NCBI RefSeq assembly: GCF_003337355.1
Contig: NZ_QPJW01000001.1
Location: 186,001-250,000, forward strand
Length of the DNA stretch: 64,000 nt
Source of the DNA: Fontibacillus phaseoli
GTDB taxonomy: Bacteria > Bacillota > Bacilli > Paenibacillales > Paenibacillaceae
Direction: 5' to 3'
The notes beneath the pieces are model-generated. The model saw only the letters and a list, made by a program, of their open reading frames with translations, ran no database searches and was not told where the DNA came from. Both the position numbers and the translations under genes were made by a program. This document shows, piece by piece, positions 1 through 8,263 of this stretch. The first letter of the stretch is position 1, and the number at the start of each line of letters is the position of its first letter.

Positions 1-2
1 AT

Positions 3-2003
3 AATCCGTACGCAATCCGATACGGGGAAAATTTGCTGCCGCCGTTTTATGAGTGGCGGAATGCAAATACCGAGGGAAGATCGAAAATCACAGGCCCCTA
101 CTCACTTGAAACGCAGGGGGAGCAGGGAGCGGGATTCTGGTTCGAGGTCGATATCCCAGCTGTTGAGAAGGAAACCTATTCATTATCCGGAGAGAATAGT
201 GAGTCCAATAAATTGTATGCGATCGCAATCAACGAGGCAAAAATAGCTGTTGTTCCTGATTACTTAATGAATACTTTTACAACGCCATCCGGAACAAAGT
301 ATTTACGTGTTTATGTGAATACTGATACATCACCTAATGTCGTCAAGTTTAATAATCCGATGCTCGTTATCGGATCCAATAGTAAGCCGTTCAAACCACG
401 CTGGGACACAATGCTCGCATTCCACACTGAATTACACGCGAGTCCAGTCGACGGGAGTGATCCCGACGTATTGTTCGAGAAAGAGGGGCAATATTTCAGA
501 TTGGCAAAGTGGGGCAAGAAAACTTTAAATAATTTCTCCGGATGGCTGTCGGCGCAAGCTCGACCGGGATATAAAGTTTTCGCCTGTCCCCTGCCAAATG
601 CGAAAACCTATTCTCAAACTGTCGTAAAGTACAATGGCGCCCCCTTGAAGAACACTCTTCCTGACAACTGGATTTCCGGCGACCTCGCTATTGTATTTGA
701 CAATTATCTTTATTTGTCCGTGAGTAACTCGGATAGCGGATGGGGTGAAGCAGATGCAGTCTATGAGTTCAACGGAGATGGTTCCACGGTAAAATTTATG
801 TTGCCAGCACCACCAACGGGGCTTTGGGTTATGTCGGAAACTGTGACAGCGAGAGTCGACAACACTCCCGTTAGTGTAACATCCGTCAACGAGCGGGAAT
901 TTACAGTCGCGGCAGCTCCGGCCTCGGGGAAGAAACTCGTCGTTAATTACAAAATCTCGTATGTGCCGATAGAGGACGAGATTAAGGCATATTTTAACGG
1001 GTGGGTGATGACATCTCAGGAAACTTGGAATACAACCTATGAACAATATAGCGGGATCGGAACCAAGGGATGGCTTAAACGCTATGTCGGAATTGGAACT
1101 CCTATTACTACCTCAAAGATAGGTGTTTTTGAGGCTGGTTCTGGAAATTCTGGCTATATTTTGCCGACAACCGTAATTAATTCTAGGTGGACACCCTATC
1201 AGATCCTATACCGTCTCGCAAAGGAAACCGTCGAACCAGTCGTTTCGGAAGGCTGCCTGACGCTGCTCGAAGGGGATAACCTTGTCGAAGTCAGCACAGG
1301 GATTGTGTTGCGTGAGAAGGCAAATCCTAGCAATGTAAGTAATCAGAATCTGTGGGCAGTTATTAATCATAAACCAACACTAAGCTCAAAATTAAATTTC
1401 TCTGTTGATTCCTTTATTACAGTATATAATGAAAATCAAAAAACAAATGATTTCCGCCATATGAAGACTGATGTTTACTCATTTGGAAAGGAATATTTAG
1501 ACAGACCATGGACAGAATTCGATCAAAATGCAACATATTCCGTTACTTACCTTAAGCTCGATAAATCACCGATTCAGCCGTTTACTGGCACACTGGCCAC
1601 GAATGAAAATGCGCAGATTAGTGACTTGACTGCTGGAGTAGCCGAAGCTTTACTGCGGGTAAGCGTGGTGGAGCAGAAAAAGGCGGAGAAGGATTCGCCT
1701 GGGTGGATCACGCCGACGTTGTTAAATGGAGCGGGGCAAGGTTCGGATCCTGTCCGCTATAAAAAAAATACAAATTCGATGGTCGTAGTTACTGGGATTT
1801 TCGTTGCTAAAGCCGTATCTACTGTCTTTAAACTTCCAGTCGGGTATCGACCTGCCAATGTTTGTCGGTTTATCACACTGTCGTCAAATGTAGGCCAAAT
1901 CGTACCTGCATATGTTGATGTATATCCGAATGGCAATGTTAATGTTGCTAATTTTGGTCCGGATTACGTCAGTTTTGAAGGCGTCATGTTCTTGGTAGAG
2001 TAA
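3..2003 (+). CDS. Phage tail fibre / receptor-binding protein, 5' end cut by the window
   Basis: The reading frame is open to the first base, so the true start lies upstream; the TTG at 33 is only the first start-like codon. The visible 667 residues are rich in beta-strand-forming, Thr/Asn/Ser-rich sequence with repeated Ig-like stretches, as in minor tail and fibre proteins. No enzyme motif was recognised. Composition becomes visibly AT-rich around 1320-1560, the mosaic pattern usual for receptor-binding parts. It is followed by an XkdW-like and an XkdX gene, which is the PBSX order after the fibre gene XkdV, and this supports the tail-fibre reading. A second fibre gene lies at 12424-13455 and the two do not look alike. 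A general minor structural protein is the alternative. Confidence 0.65.
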   Translation, partial: NPYAIRYGENLLPPFYEWRNANTEGRSKITGPYSLETQGEQGAGFWFEVDIPAVEKETYSLSGENSESNKLYAIAINEAKIAVVPDYLMNTFTTPSGTKYLRVYVNTDTSPNVVKFNNPMLVIGSNSKPFKPRWDTMLAFHTELHASPVDGSDPDVLFEKEGQYFRLAKWGKKTLNNFSGWLSAQARPGYKVFACPLPNAKTYSQTVVKYNGAPLKNTLPDNWISGDLAIVFDNYLYLSVSNSDSGWGEADAVYEFNGDGSTVKFMLPAPPTGLWVMSETVTARVDNTPVSVTSVNEREFTVAAAPASGKKLVVNYKISYVPIEDEIKAYFNGWVMTSQETWNTTYEQYSGIGTKGWLKRYVGIGTPITTSKIGVFEAGSGNSGYILPTTVINSRWTPYQILYRLAKETVEPVVSEGCLTLLEGDNLVEVSTGIVLREKANPSNVSNQNLWAVINHKPTLSSKLNFSVDSFITVYNENQKTNDFRHMKTDVYSFGKEYLDRPWTEFDQNATYSVTYLKLDKSPIQPFTGTLATNENAQISDLTAGVAEALLRVSVVEQKKAEKDSPGWITPTLLNGAGQGSDPVRYKKNTNSMVVVTGIFVAKAVSTVFKLPVGYRPANVCRFITLSSNVGQIVPAYVDVYPNGNVNVANFGPDYVSFEGVMFLVE

Positions 2004-2019
2004 TAAGGGAGGGATAACG

Positions 2020-2478
2020 TTGAAAGCAGTAAGTAAAGTAGATTCAGAAGGCCTCTTTATAGAGGACACAATCATGGACGATGCCTTCTCCGGTGTCGTC
2101 CCTTTTTATTCCCAATTTGAAAAAATTGAAGAGAAAGTAGCCCATCAACCCGTCGGCTACATCGTCGGGATTCCGGTTCCACCCGGTCTTTTTCACCCGC
2201 GATTTGATCTGGCAGCTTGGGAGAAACGAGAGCAAGATGAGGCCCAAAACCCTTCAACGTATTGGAAAGAAGGTCTCTCGCCCGAAGAAATCGAGGAGCT
2301 AACCAGACCGCTTCCCCAAGGGCCGACTGAACTTGATCGCATGGGTGCCGAGTTGGTGGCCCGTGAGCTTGAAGCATTAGAGCTTATACTTCAGAACGAA
2401 GCGCTCGGAGCGCAGATTGTTGGTTTGGAACTGCGTTTATTGAGCGTAGAAAATCAAGGAGGGACGACGAATGTTTGA
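2020..2478 (+). CDS. XkdW-like phage tail protein
   Basis: This 152-residue protein begins with TTG at 2020 behind the ribosome binding site GGGAGGG. The N-terminal half is Pro/Phe-rich with no recognised motif. The C-terminal 45 residues are a charged helix followed by a Leu/Ala-rich segment (LDRMGAELVAREL and onward), which resembles the C-terminal coiled coil of PBSX XkdW. It sits between the fibre gene and an XkdX gene and overlaps the latter by 8 bases, which indicates translational coupling. A structural or assembly role beside the fibre is inferred from position; no biochemical function is known to me for the family. Confidence 0.55.
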   Translation: MKAVSKVDSEGLFIEDTIMDDAFSGVVPFYSQFEKIEEKVAHQPVGYIVGIPVPPGLFHPRFDLAAWEKREQDEAQNPSTYWKEGLSPEEIEELTRPLPQGPTELDRMGAELVARELEALELILQNEALGAQIVGLELRLLSVENQGGTTNV

Positions 2479-2608
2479 AAACGATTTTGAGCGTTTGAAG
2501 TACTACTATGAGAAAAAATGGGCCAAGGAACCTCAACTCCGGCAATATGTTTCGTTCGGAGTAATTACTCCCGGAGAGTTTGAACTTATCACGGGTATTT
2601 CCTACTAA
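2471..2608 (+). CDS. xkdX: XkdX family phage protein
   Basis: A 45-residue protein whose ATG at 2471 lies inside the end of the preceding gene. The pattern is that of the XkdX family: an aromatic helix (ERLKYYYEKKW), a short linker, then a V.FGVITPGEFELITG motif. XkdX proteins are tiny conserved products at the distal end of PBSX-like tail operons and their function is unknown. The gene is the last one before a terminator at 2773, so it closes the first fibre cassette. No XkdX counterpart is intact after the second fibre gene. Confidence 0.75.
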   Translation: MFENDFERLKYYYEKKWAKEPQLRQYVSFGVITPGEFELITGISY

Positions 2609-2772
2609 TTCTCTGCTAGGCTATTAGGTTGTCATTTAGCCTATGGATGGCCGCTCTCTTGTCCGTTTTCGGCCCGATGCCTGTCCATCTATCTGTCTTA
2701 TGATGTGTTAAATTTATATTGTGGAAAACAAGTGAGAGACGCATGATTTGATGAAACTGCTCAATAAGACAA

Positions 2773-2801
2773 AGTCGCCGATTTAATGGCGGCTTTTTTT
2801 T
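2773..2801 (+). terminator. Rho-independent terminator after the first fibre cassette
   Basis: A 7-bp stem (AGTCGCC at 2773-2779 with GGCGGCT at 2788-2794, one G-U pair) encloses an 8-nt loop and runs into eight T. It separates the fibre/XkdW/XkdX cassette from the main tail operon, so these are likely separate transcripts. The flanking bases 2609-2772 hold no open frame I would support. Confidence 0.75.
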
Positions 2802-2868
2802 GTTGAATGGAGCGGTCAAAAGGATTTCTCACAACCTCGCCACATCCCGTGAAAGGAGGTGAAACATC

Positions 2869-3750
2869 ATTCTAGACCAAACGCTTACTGTCATTCGAAC
2901 CAAACTGCTCGAGTCGATTCCGGAGTTGAAAGAGGTTTATTATCTGGTAGTTCCGGAAGGAGTCAATCCCGTCAAACCCTATGCAGTTCTGTCCCTTGAG
3001 GGCGACAGCGGGAGCAATCCTTGGAAGGGGCTGAGGTATCTTTTTCAGATCCGCCTTTACGTTTCCAAGATCAATGCTCCTACCAGTGAACTGGATTTTT
3101 TGACCACGTCCATCGCCAATTCTTTGGACAAGCAGTTACTAGGAGATGAAGCGACAAGCAGTCGGGTTGCATTCTATCAAGGGCAAGTCGGTACGGACAT
3201 CGTCGATGATGAACGCGATACGATCCAACGGAATTTGCAACTTTCAGTGCTATCTCCAAAGCCTTTGGCTGAGCTCACTCCAATCACCAGCGATCCGTGG
3301 CTAACGGCGCTCGCGGCTTGGACACGGCAAGCATTAGAGGCGGATTGGTCCGTATACGGCGGCAACTGGCCGCCAGAGCCGAAGACTCCTTCGATCCTGT
3401 GGCGGATTACCGAAATGGATGCAACCCCGAGAGGGTCGTCGGCCTATGAGCTGCAAAAGAAAGCAACGGCCTTTATCCAAGCCAAAGATTCCAACCAGGA
3501 GCATGTAGCTTTATTGCAGTTGGTTGAGGGCTTGGCGGCGGCGGTAAAGATCCCGATTGGGGCGGGTGACCGGAAATTTGTAAGGGTGATCACCCCACAG
3601 GTGAATACCAGAACCAACGCGAGCGCGGATGGTTATGCCGCAACCGGCGAAGGGCCGCTTACCGTAACTTTAAGCCGGAGAGTGACTTCTTTGGCCGATG
3701 AGGCGGCGCCGCCGCTTATGCAGTTCGTCCATTATGAATCCCATATTTGA
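2869..3750 (+). CDS. Tail terminator/completion-like protein with a probable ATT start
   Basis: The frame opens after a stop at 2860-2862 and contains no ATG, GTG or TTG near the strong ribosome binding site AAAGGAGGTGA (2852-2862). An ATT at 2869 (9 nt after GGAGG) or ATC at 2866 is the best-placed start; the first standard start, a TTG at 2926, has no good binding site and would drop residues that look like the beginning of the domain. The product is about 293 residues. The N-terminal 120 residues resemble small tail-completion proteins of Firmicutes phages. The second half, from about residue 145, looks like a further, diverged copy of a similar fold. It lies directly before the small protein and sheath genes, where PBSX-like clusters place tail completion genes. 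The function is inferred from position and general appearance. Confidence 0.55.
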   Translation: MLDQTLTVIRTKLLESIPELKEVYYLVVPEGVNPVKPYAVLSLEGDSGSNPWKGLRYLFQIRLYVSKINAPTSELDFLTTSIANSLDKQLLGDEATSSRVAFYQGQVGTDIVDDERDTIQRNLQLSVLSPKPLAELTPITSDPWLTALAAWTRQALEADWSVYGGNWPPEPKTPSILWRITEMDATPRGSSAYELQKKATAFIQAKDSNQEHVALLQLVEGLAAAVKIPIGAGDRKFVRVITPQVNTRTNASADGYAATGEGPLTVTLSRRVTSLADEAAPPLMQFVHYESHI

Positions 3751-3761
3751 GGTGAGAAACT

Positions 3762-3965
3762 TTGAAAGCTACCCAAAAGGAATCTTCCAAATCCAAGACG
3801 ACTCCGGTTTATTCGCTTAATGAATTAGCGGAAAATAGCCAGTCTCTCTTGGGCGTAAAGTCCGAAGTGCTGACAGGAGCACTCCACGGGGCTCATCAAG
3901 AGTCCTTCGGCGTGCAAGAGGCAAAACAGCTAGTCCAACAATTTTTGAAAAGGAAGGTGCTGTAA
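3762..3965 (+). CDS. Small YqzN/YkzM-like phage protein
   Basis: A 67-residue basic protein that starts with TTG at 3762 behind GAGGTGAG. The C-terminus (EAKQLVQQFLKRKV) matches the pattern of the small YqzN/YkzM proteins encoded just before the tail sheath in B. subtilis PBSX and skin. It ends one base before the sheath start, so the two are probably coupled. No function is known to me for this family. Confidence 0.6.
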   Translation: MKATQKESSKSKTTPVYSLNELAENSQSLLGVKSEVLTGALHGAHQESFGVQEAKQLVQQFLKRKVL

Positions 3966-3966
3966 G

Positions 3967-5430
3967 ATGGCAGGAGGAAATTGGAGTTTGACGAATCAGC
4001 CGGTGCTTCCCGGCCTGTACATGAATTTCGTGAGCGCGGCGGGATCGGCGATTCAGCCGGGCGCGCGCGGCGTCGTGGTTGCCCCGGTAAAATCCCATTG
4101 GGGGCCAGTCAATCAATTTGTCGAGGTGGCGAATGAAGCCGCGATCAAGGAACTGTTTTCGGACGATGAGTCTGACGGGGCATCCGCTTTAACGACCTTG
4201 TATTTTGCTTTGCTGGGCGGGCCGAAAAAACTACTCGCTTATCGGATCGCCGACAGTTCGGCGGCTGCAGCGGAATTGACGCTGAAAAATACGGCGGCAA
4301 CAGCCGAGAACAGCGTCGTGCTGAAGGCCATTTACCCGGGCAAACGGGGCAATGGCTTTAAAATAACGATTCAACCGAGCCTGTCCGTAGCGAACGCCAA
4401 AGAGCTGAAGCTCTACGAGGACGGAACGTTGCTTCGTACGATTGCGATCGGTGACGGGGAAGCCACCACGGCTGTCGAGGCTATTAACAGCGATGCGGCA
4501 AACAAGTGGATCACAGCGGTAAAAATCGCCGACGGCGTGCTCGCGGATGTATCCGGCGAGGCATTTTTCCGCGGGGAGAGTGGTATTTCCGGCATTACGA
4601 ACGGTGATTACGTGAAAGCGACTGAAGCGTTCGAGACGCAGGATTTCCATGTGCTTACGCTTGACGGCGTGACTGATGCTGCACTCCGGACCAGCATTGT
4701 AGCCTGGTTGAAGCGCGTCCGTAACGAGGGGAAAGGTATAATCGCGACGCTTGGCGGTACAGTGGCCGAAGATACCGGGGCTGATGCCGTTAATAAGGCG
4801 GTCACCCGCAGTACGGCCATCGATTATGAAGGTATCGTAAACGTCGGTACAGGCGCCAAAATGAACGGCAAGTCCTATTCCTCGGCCCAGGTGGCGGCTT
4901 GGGTTGCCGGGCTGATTGCAGGCCAGTCCCTGAAGGAATCTTCAACCTACGCGGCCGCTCCTTTTGAGGACGTGACCCGCCGCTGGACCCGGTCCGAGCA
5001 GGAGTCCGGCGTACAGAACGGTGTTTTTTTGCTGGTACATGACGGGCGTAAAGTGAAGGTGTTGCGGGGTGTGAACAGTCTGGTTACGCTGCGGGAAGGC
5101 CAGAACAAAGGCTGGAAGAAGATTCGCAAAATCCGGGTGCTGGACCAGATCAACGCTGATTTGCAGCGTACCGCCGAGGACAATTATATCGGCAAGGTGA
5201 ACAACACCGAAGAGGGACGACTTGCCTTGATCAGTGCCGGGAAGCAGTATTTGCAAACCCTTGCGCTTGAAAACGTCATCGAGTCCACCGGATTCGATGT
5301 GACGCTGGATCCGCGTTTTTACGGCAGCGCGCCGCAATTCCAACCGGAAGACGATCAGGTATTCCTGTCGTGGACGGCGGATGACACCGATGTGATGGAA
5401 CAAATTTTCGGCACGTTTTACGTGCAATAA
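3967..5430 (+). CDS. xkdK: Phage tail sheath protein
   Basis: A 487-residue protein, the usual size for XkdK-type contractile sheath subunits. The N-terminus has the family pattern NQPVLPGLYMNFVSAA, which precedes the Gly-rich domain. The middle region carries a variable insertion domain, and the C-terminal third (GVFLLVHDGRKVKVLRGVNS and the following basic segment) is the conserved sheath core that polymerises around the tube. It lies immediately upstream of the tube gene, the standard order. The protein would form the contracting outer cylinder of the tail. Its presence shows that the particle is myovirus-like rather than a non-contractile siphovirus tail. Confidence 0.92.
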   Translation: MAGGNWSLTNQPVLPGLYMNFVSAAGSAIQPGARGVVVAPVKSHWGPVNQFVEVANEAAIKELFSDDESDGASALTTLYFALLGGPKKLLAYRIADSSAAAAELTLKNTAATAENSVVLKAIYPGKRGNGFKITIQPSLSVANAKELKLYEDGTLLRTIAIGDGEATTAVEAINSDAANKWITAVKIADGVLADVSGEAFFRGESGISGITNGDYVKATEAFETQDFHVLTLDGVTDAALRTSIVAWLKRVRNEGKGIIATLGGTVAEDTGADAVNKAVTRSTAIDYEGIVNVGTGAKMNGKSYSSAQVAAWVAGLIAGQSLKESSTYAAAPFEDVTRRWTRSEQESGVQNGVFLLVHDGRKVKVLRGVNSLVTLREGQNKGWKKIRKIRVLDQINADLQRTAEDNYIGKVNNTEEGRLALISAGKQYLQTLALENVIESTGFDVTLDPRFYGSAPQFQPEDDQVFLSWTADDTDVMEQIFGTFYVQ

Positions 5431-5449
5431 TTTTGAGGGGGAATAGCAA

Positions 5450-5866
5450 ATGGCACAATATCTTGATCCGGGACGCATCATCATGGGAACGTTCGGCCAG
5501 ATTTTTATCGATGGAGTTTGGCAGTCGAACCTGAATCATCTGGAAGCTAACGTTGAGGCGGAGAAACGCGAATTGAATCTTGTCGGCACGGACTACACCG
5601 TCTTTAAATTGGGTCGCAAAAAAGGAACCGGTACGATGAGCGGCTACAAAGTTTCATCCGATATGATTACGCGGGAATTCCAGAAGTTTTCGATTATCCA
5701 TAAGCTCGACGATCCGGAGGCTTACGGCTTTGAGCGTATTCAGTTGAACAACTGCATGGTGGATAAAATCCAGCTCGCCAACTGGACCGCAGGTGAGGAA
5801 GTAGCGGAAGAAACTGCCTTTACTTTCGAGTCGTACGAATTGCTGGATCCTATCGTCGTGTCTTAA
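5450..5866 (+). CDS. xkdM: Phage tail tube protein
   Basis: A 138-residue protein of the XkdM type, close to the standard length of about 145 residues. The GTFGQIFIDGVWQSNL opening and the LGRKKGTGTMSGYKVSS segment are typical of the family. It would polymerise into the inner tube through which the tail acts. The start ATG at 5450 follows TGAGGGGG. It lies 19 bases after the sheath gene and 35 bases before the assembly chaperone gene. Confidence 0.9.
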   Translation: MAQYLDPGRIIMGTFGQIFIDGVWQSNLNHLEANVEAEKRELNLVGTDYTVFKLGRKKGTGTMSGYKVSSDMITREFQKFSIIHKLDDPEAYGFERIQLNNCMVDKIQLANWTAGEEVAEETAFTFESYELLDPIVVS

Positions 5867-5901
5867 TTCCACGGAGAGCCAAAATAAGGAGGACATATTC
5901 A

Positions 5902-6360
5902 ATGAGTACGGAACAACTGAATGAACAGGATATTTTGGACGGTCTCTTCGAGACGGCAGTGAATTTGCCGGAAGAGACCGTTTTTATTGGACGTCTAAGC
6001 TTACGGATCACCTTGCGGGGTCTGACCTCCAGCAAAGTCGATTCGATTCGTGAACGTTGCACGGTTCGCAAGACCACGAAAGGCCAGGTTTCGGAAAAAA
6101 TCGACAGCGAGCTGTTTAACGCGGCTTTGATCAAGGAAGCGACCGCGGCTTTGGAGGTCGTCAAAAAGCTGGAGCAAGGCGGGGAGCAAAGCGTGAAACT
6201 CAGCGGTTGGGGTGACGAACGGCTCATTAGCCGCTTGAAGCTGTCCGGCGGCGAAGAAGCCGTCCGCCGATTGTTGTTGGCCGGGGAACTGGATGCCGTG
6301 GGCGACAAGGTGCTTGAAATTTCCGGCTTTGGGGTGGACATCGACGACGTAAAAAACTGA
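5902..6360 (+). CDS. xkdN: Phage tail assembly chaperone (zero-frame product)
   Basis: A 152-residue acidic protein of the XkdN/YqbN type, between tube and tape-measure genes. Its ATG follows AAGGAGGA. It is the equivalent of lambda gpG, a chaperone that coats the tape measure during tail assembly and is absent from the finished tail. The last codons read GTA AAA AAC TGA, which contains a canonical -1 slippery heptamer directly at the stop codon. A short open frame in the -1 register continues to 6518, so an extended product is expected (see the next entries). An SD-like GGGGTGG lies 14 bases upstream of the slippery site and could stimulate slippage. Confidence 0.85.
   Translation: MSTEQLNEQDILDGLFETAVNLPEETVFIGRLSLRITLRGLTSSKVDSIRERCTVRKTTKGQVSEKIDSELFNAALIKEATAALEVVKKLEQGGEQSVKLSGWGDERLISRLKLSGGEEAVRRLLLAGELDAVGDKVLEISGFGVDIDDVKN
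6351..6357 (+). promoter_or_regulatory. Probable -1 ribosomal frameshift site (A AAA AAC)
   Basis: The heptamer A AAA AAC lies in the correct register, with zero-frame codons AAA (6352) and AAC (6355), immediately before the TGA at 6358. Slippage by one base moves ribosomes into the 6357-6518 frame. Frameshifting between the two tail chaperone frames is conserved in many tailed phages; its use here is inferred from the motif and gene position. Confidence 0.7.
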
Positions 6361-6518
6361 TTGACTCCGGCGGCATGACGACGCTGCTGTTCCATTTGTG
6401 GACGCGGCATCATCTTCGCCCCGGGGCGTTCTGGTCTCTTCCCAAAGGAGAGCGCCTGCTGCTTCGAGCTTTTTCGGAGAGGGAGCTGGAGATGATGTCT
6501 CTGCCTCCTTCGCCTTGA
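6357..6518 (+). CDS. Frameshift extension of the tail assembly chaperone (gpT-like part)
   Basis: This frame has no good start of its own and is entered by a -1 shift at 6351-6357. It adds 53 residues beginning LIDSGGMTTLLFHLWTRHHL and containing PGAFWSLPKGERLLLRAF, which is dense, hydrophobic and protein-like rather than random. The fusion product would be about 205 residues. By analogy with lambda gpGT, the extension would bind the tape measure or tube subunits. The arrangement (tube, short chaperone, overlapping second frame, tape measure) is the classical one. If the frameshift does not occur, this segment is untranslated. Confidence 0.65.
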   Translation: MIDSGGMTTLLFHLWTRHHLRPGAFWSLPKGERLLLRAFSERELEMMSLPPSP

Positions 6519-6562
6519 GGCTCTTGAAGTAGATAGCGCTGTACGGAGAAAGGAGGTGGCAT

Positions 6563-8251
6563 ATGGCTAAAAAAGAAATTTTGGGATTGGAAATCGAAGT
6601 CGACAGCGATGAGGTCGACAAGACGGACAAAAAGCTTCGCAGCTTGGATAAGCTCCTTCAACAAACTCAGCGACGGGCCGCTGTTTTAGGTAAAACCAAG
6701 ATTGCTCCGAAAATCACGTTAGATGACCGCTTTACTTCCGCCGCCGAAAAAGTGAAGCGAACTCTTACGCAAATTCAACGGACCAAGGTCCGGCCCATGG
6801 TTCATCTTGTGGACAACGTAACCGCAGCCGCCGCAAGAATCAAAGGCTCGCTGATCGGCCTCAGTATGCGGCCATGGCGGGTTTCGGTGGAGGCAGTGGA
6901 TTGGGATGGGGTGGTTGGCGGTTCTTTTGACAACTGGATAAGCGCAGAAGGTCAAGGCACCTTGCAGAAGATCTCTTCTTCCATCGGTACTGCCCTTGGC
7001 AGCGGGTTGAAGGATGTGATGATGGGAGCATTGGGACTAGCCGAATCACCGAAAGAAATGGTCCCTAAACGGAGAATCGACTTCGCTGAAGAAGATCGAA
7101 AGCTACTGATGGATAAGGAAGAATCGCCTTATGCTGAGGCTGGAAGGAAAGCGGGGGAGAGCTTTTTTCAAGCTTTTCTTGAGATATTAGATCCTAATCA
7201 GATTATGCAAAGGATTAACTTAAGATGGGTAGCTAATCTAGAAGGTAGCCAGAAGGGCTTGGGCGGAGTTACGGGAGAGAAAAAGAATGGGATTAAATCA
7301 ATCCCGGAGAAGATATCCAGTGTGCAAAAGTGGATAGCTGGTTTTTTGGATGATATGTCTTTTGAGGCTATAAAAGGTAAAGGGGATAAAATCCTTAAAG
7401 AAAAAATACCACAATTCACTAATACAGTTAAGGATTATTGGGAAAATATCAAGAAAAAGCCAAGTGAGATATGGAAATATCTTGAACCTGCTACAGGTTG
7501 GGTTAAAGGATCTGCATGGCCATTTTTGAAGAATAATGGTTCTAAGTTGATAAAAAAACTTAAGTTTGGGTATTTAAGTACACCTATTGATATTGCAGAA
7601 TTTGCTACTGCTAAAACAGATAGAGAAAGAGCTGAAAAGATTGGAGGAATGATTGGTGGTGCGGTAGGAGGGGGACTTGGAGTCTTTTTTGGTTCTGGAC
7701 TTCCAGGAGTCGGGAATGTTTTATTAGGATTAGCACTAAGTGTAGCAGGGGATCGTGCCGGAGAATTGATCGGCGGAGGACTGTATGATGTATTTACTTC
7801 AGAGCACGAGCCAACTGTATATTCTGACCGAGTTATGGCCCCTGGCGTGCAAGGAGTTACAAGGCCAGAAAAGCCGCAGCGTTATATTATGGGAACTCCT
7901 GTTCCTGATCCAGTTGTAGAAAAGAAGATAACTTCACCAAAAGTTCAAATTCCGAGTCTTATGATAGATCCGTTTCAAAGTTATCTGGATTTATATGAAC
8001 CAAAAAAATATGAGAGTCCTATGGAACAATTTGAAAAATTCAGGAATGACACCTTTGGTTTCCCGATAGGCGTACAACCACCTGATAGTGAAGCTACTGG
8101 CAAAAAAGAAGTTTCTATCAACGTTTCTTTTGCAGAGGGGGCCATTAAGCTTAACTCCAACAAAGACGAACTCAACATTGAAGAACTTAGCATAATTACT
8201 GCCCAGTTAATGGCCAATCAAATGCGATTAAAGTTGCAGAATATGGGATAA
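6563..8251 (+). CDS. xkdO: Phage tail tape measure protein
   Basis: A 562-residue protein that follows AAAGGAGGTGGCAT. The N-terminal 100 residues are a charged helical region typical of tape measure starts (EIDSDEV-like acidic patch, then RRAAVLGKTK). The middle has Gly-rich membrane-like helices near residues 365-420 (GGMIGGAVGGGLGVFFGSG). The C-terminal 50 residues are a conserved-looking tail (VSINVSFAEGAIKL). It is short for a tape measure, which implies a short tail. From about 7160 to 8230 the DNA is clearly more AT-rich than the flanking genes, suggesting replacement of the central segment by recombination. Length sets tail length in this family; no peptidase motif was seen. Confidence 0.85.
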   Translation: MAKKEILGLEIEVDSDEVDKTDKKLRSLDKLLQQTQRRAAVLGKTKIAPKITLDDRFTSAAEKVKRTLTQIQRTKVRPMVHLVDNVTAAAARIKGSLIGLSMRPWRVSVEAVDWDGVVGGSFDNWISAEGQGTLQKISSSIGTALGSGLKDVMMGALGLAESPKEMVPKRRIDFAEEDRKLLMDKEESPYAEAGRKAGESFFQAFLEILDPNQIMQRINLRWVANLEGSQKGLGGVTGEKKNGIKSIPEKISSVQKWIAGFLDDMSFEAIKGKGDKILKEKIPQFTNTVKDYWENIKKKPSEIWKYLEPATGWVKGSAWPFLKNNGSKLIKKLKFGYLSTPIDIAEFATAKTDRERAEKIGGMIGGAVGGGLGVFFGSGLPGVGNVLLGLALSVAGDRAGELIGGGLYDVFTSEHEPTVYSDRVMAPGVQGVTRPEKPQRYIMGTPVPDPVVEKKITSPKVQIPSLMIDPFQSYLDLYEPKKYESPMEQFEKFRNDTFGFPIGVQPPDSEATGKKEVSINVSFAEGAIKLNSNKDELNIEELSIITAQLMANQMRLKLQNMG

Positions 8252-8263
8252 GGAGGGAAGTGC

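Noticed and set aside
525-1046. A 173-codon minus-strand frame in the first fibre gene
   Set aside because: Cys/Arg/His-rich mirror sequence opposite an uninterrupted plus-strand gene.
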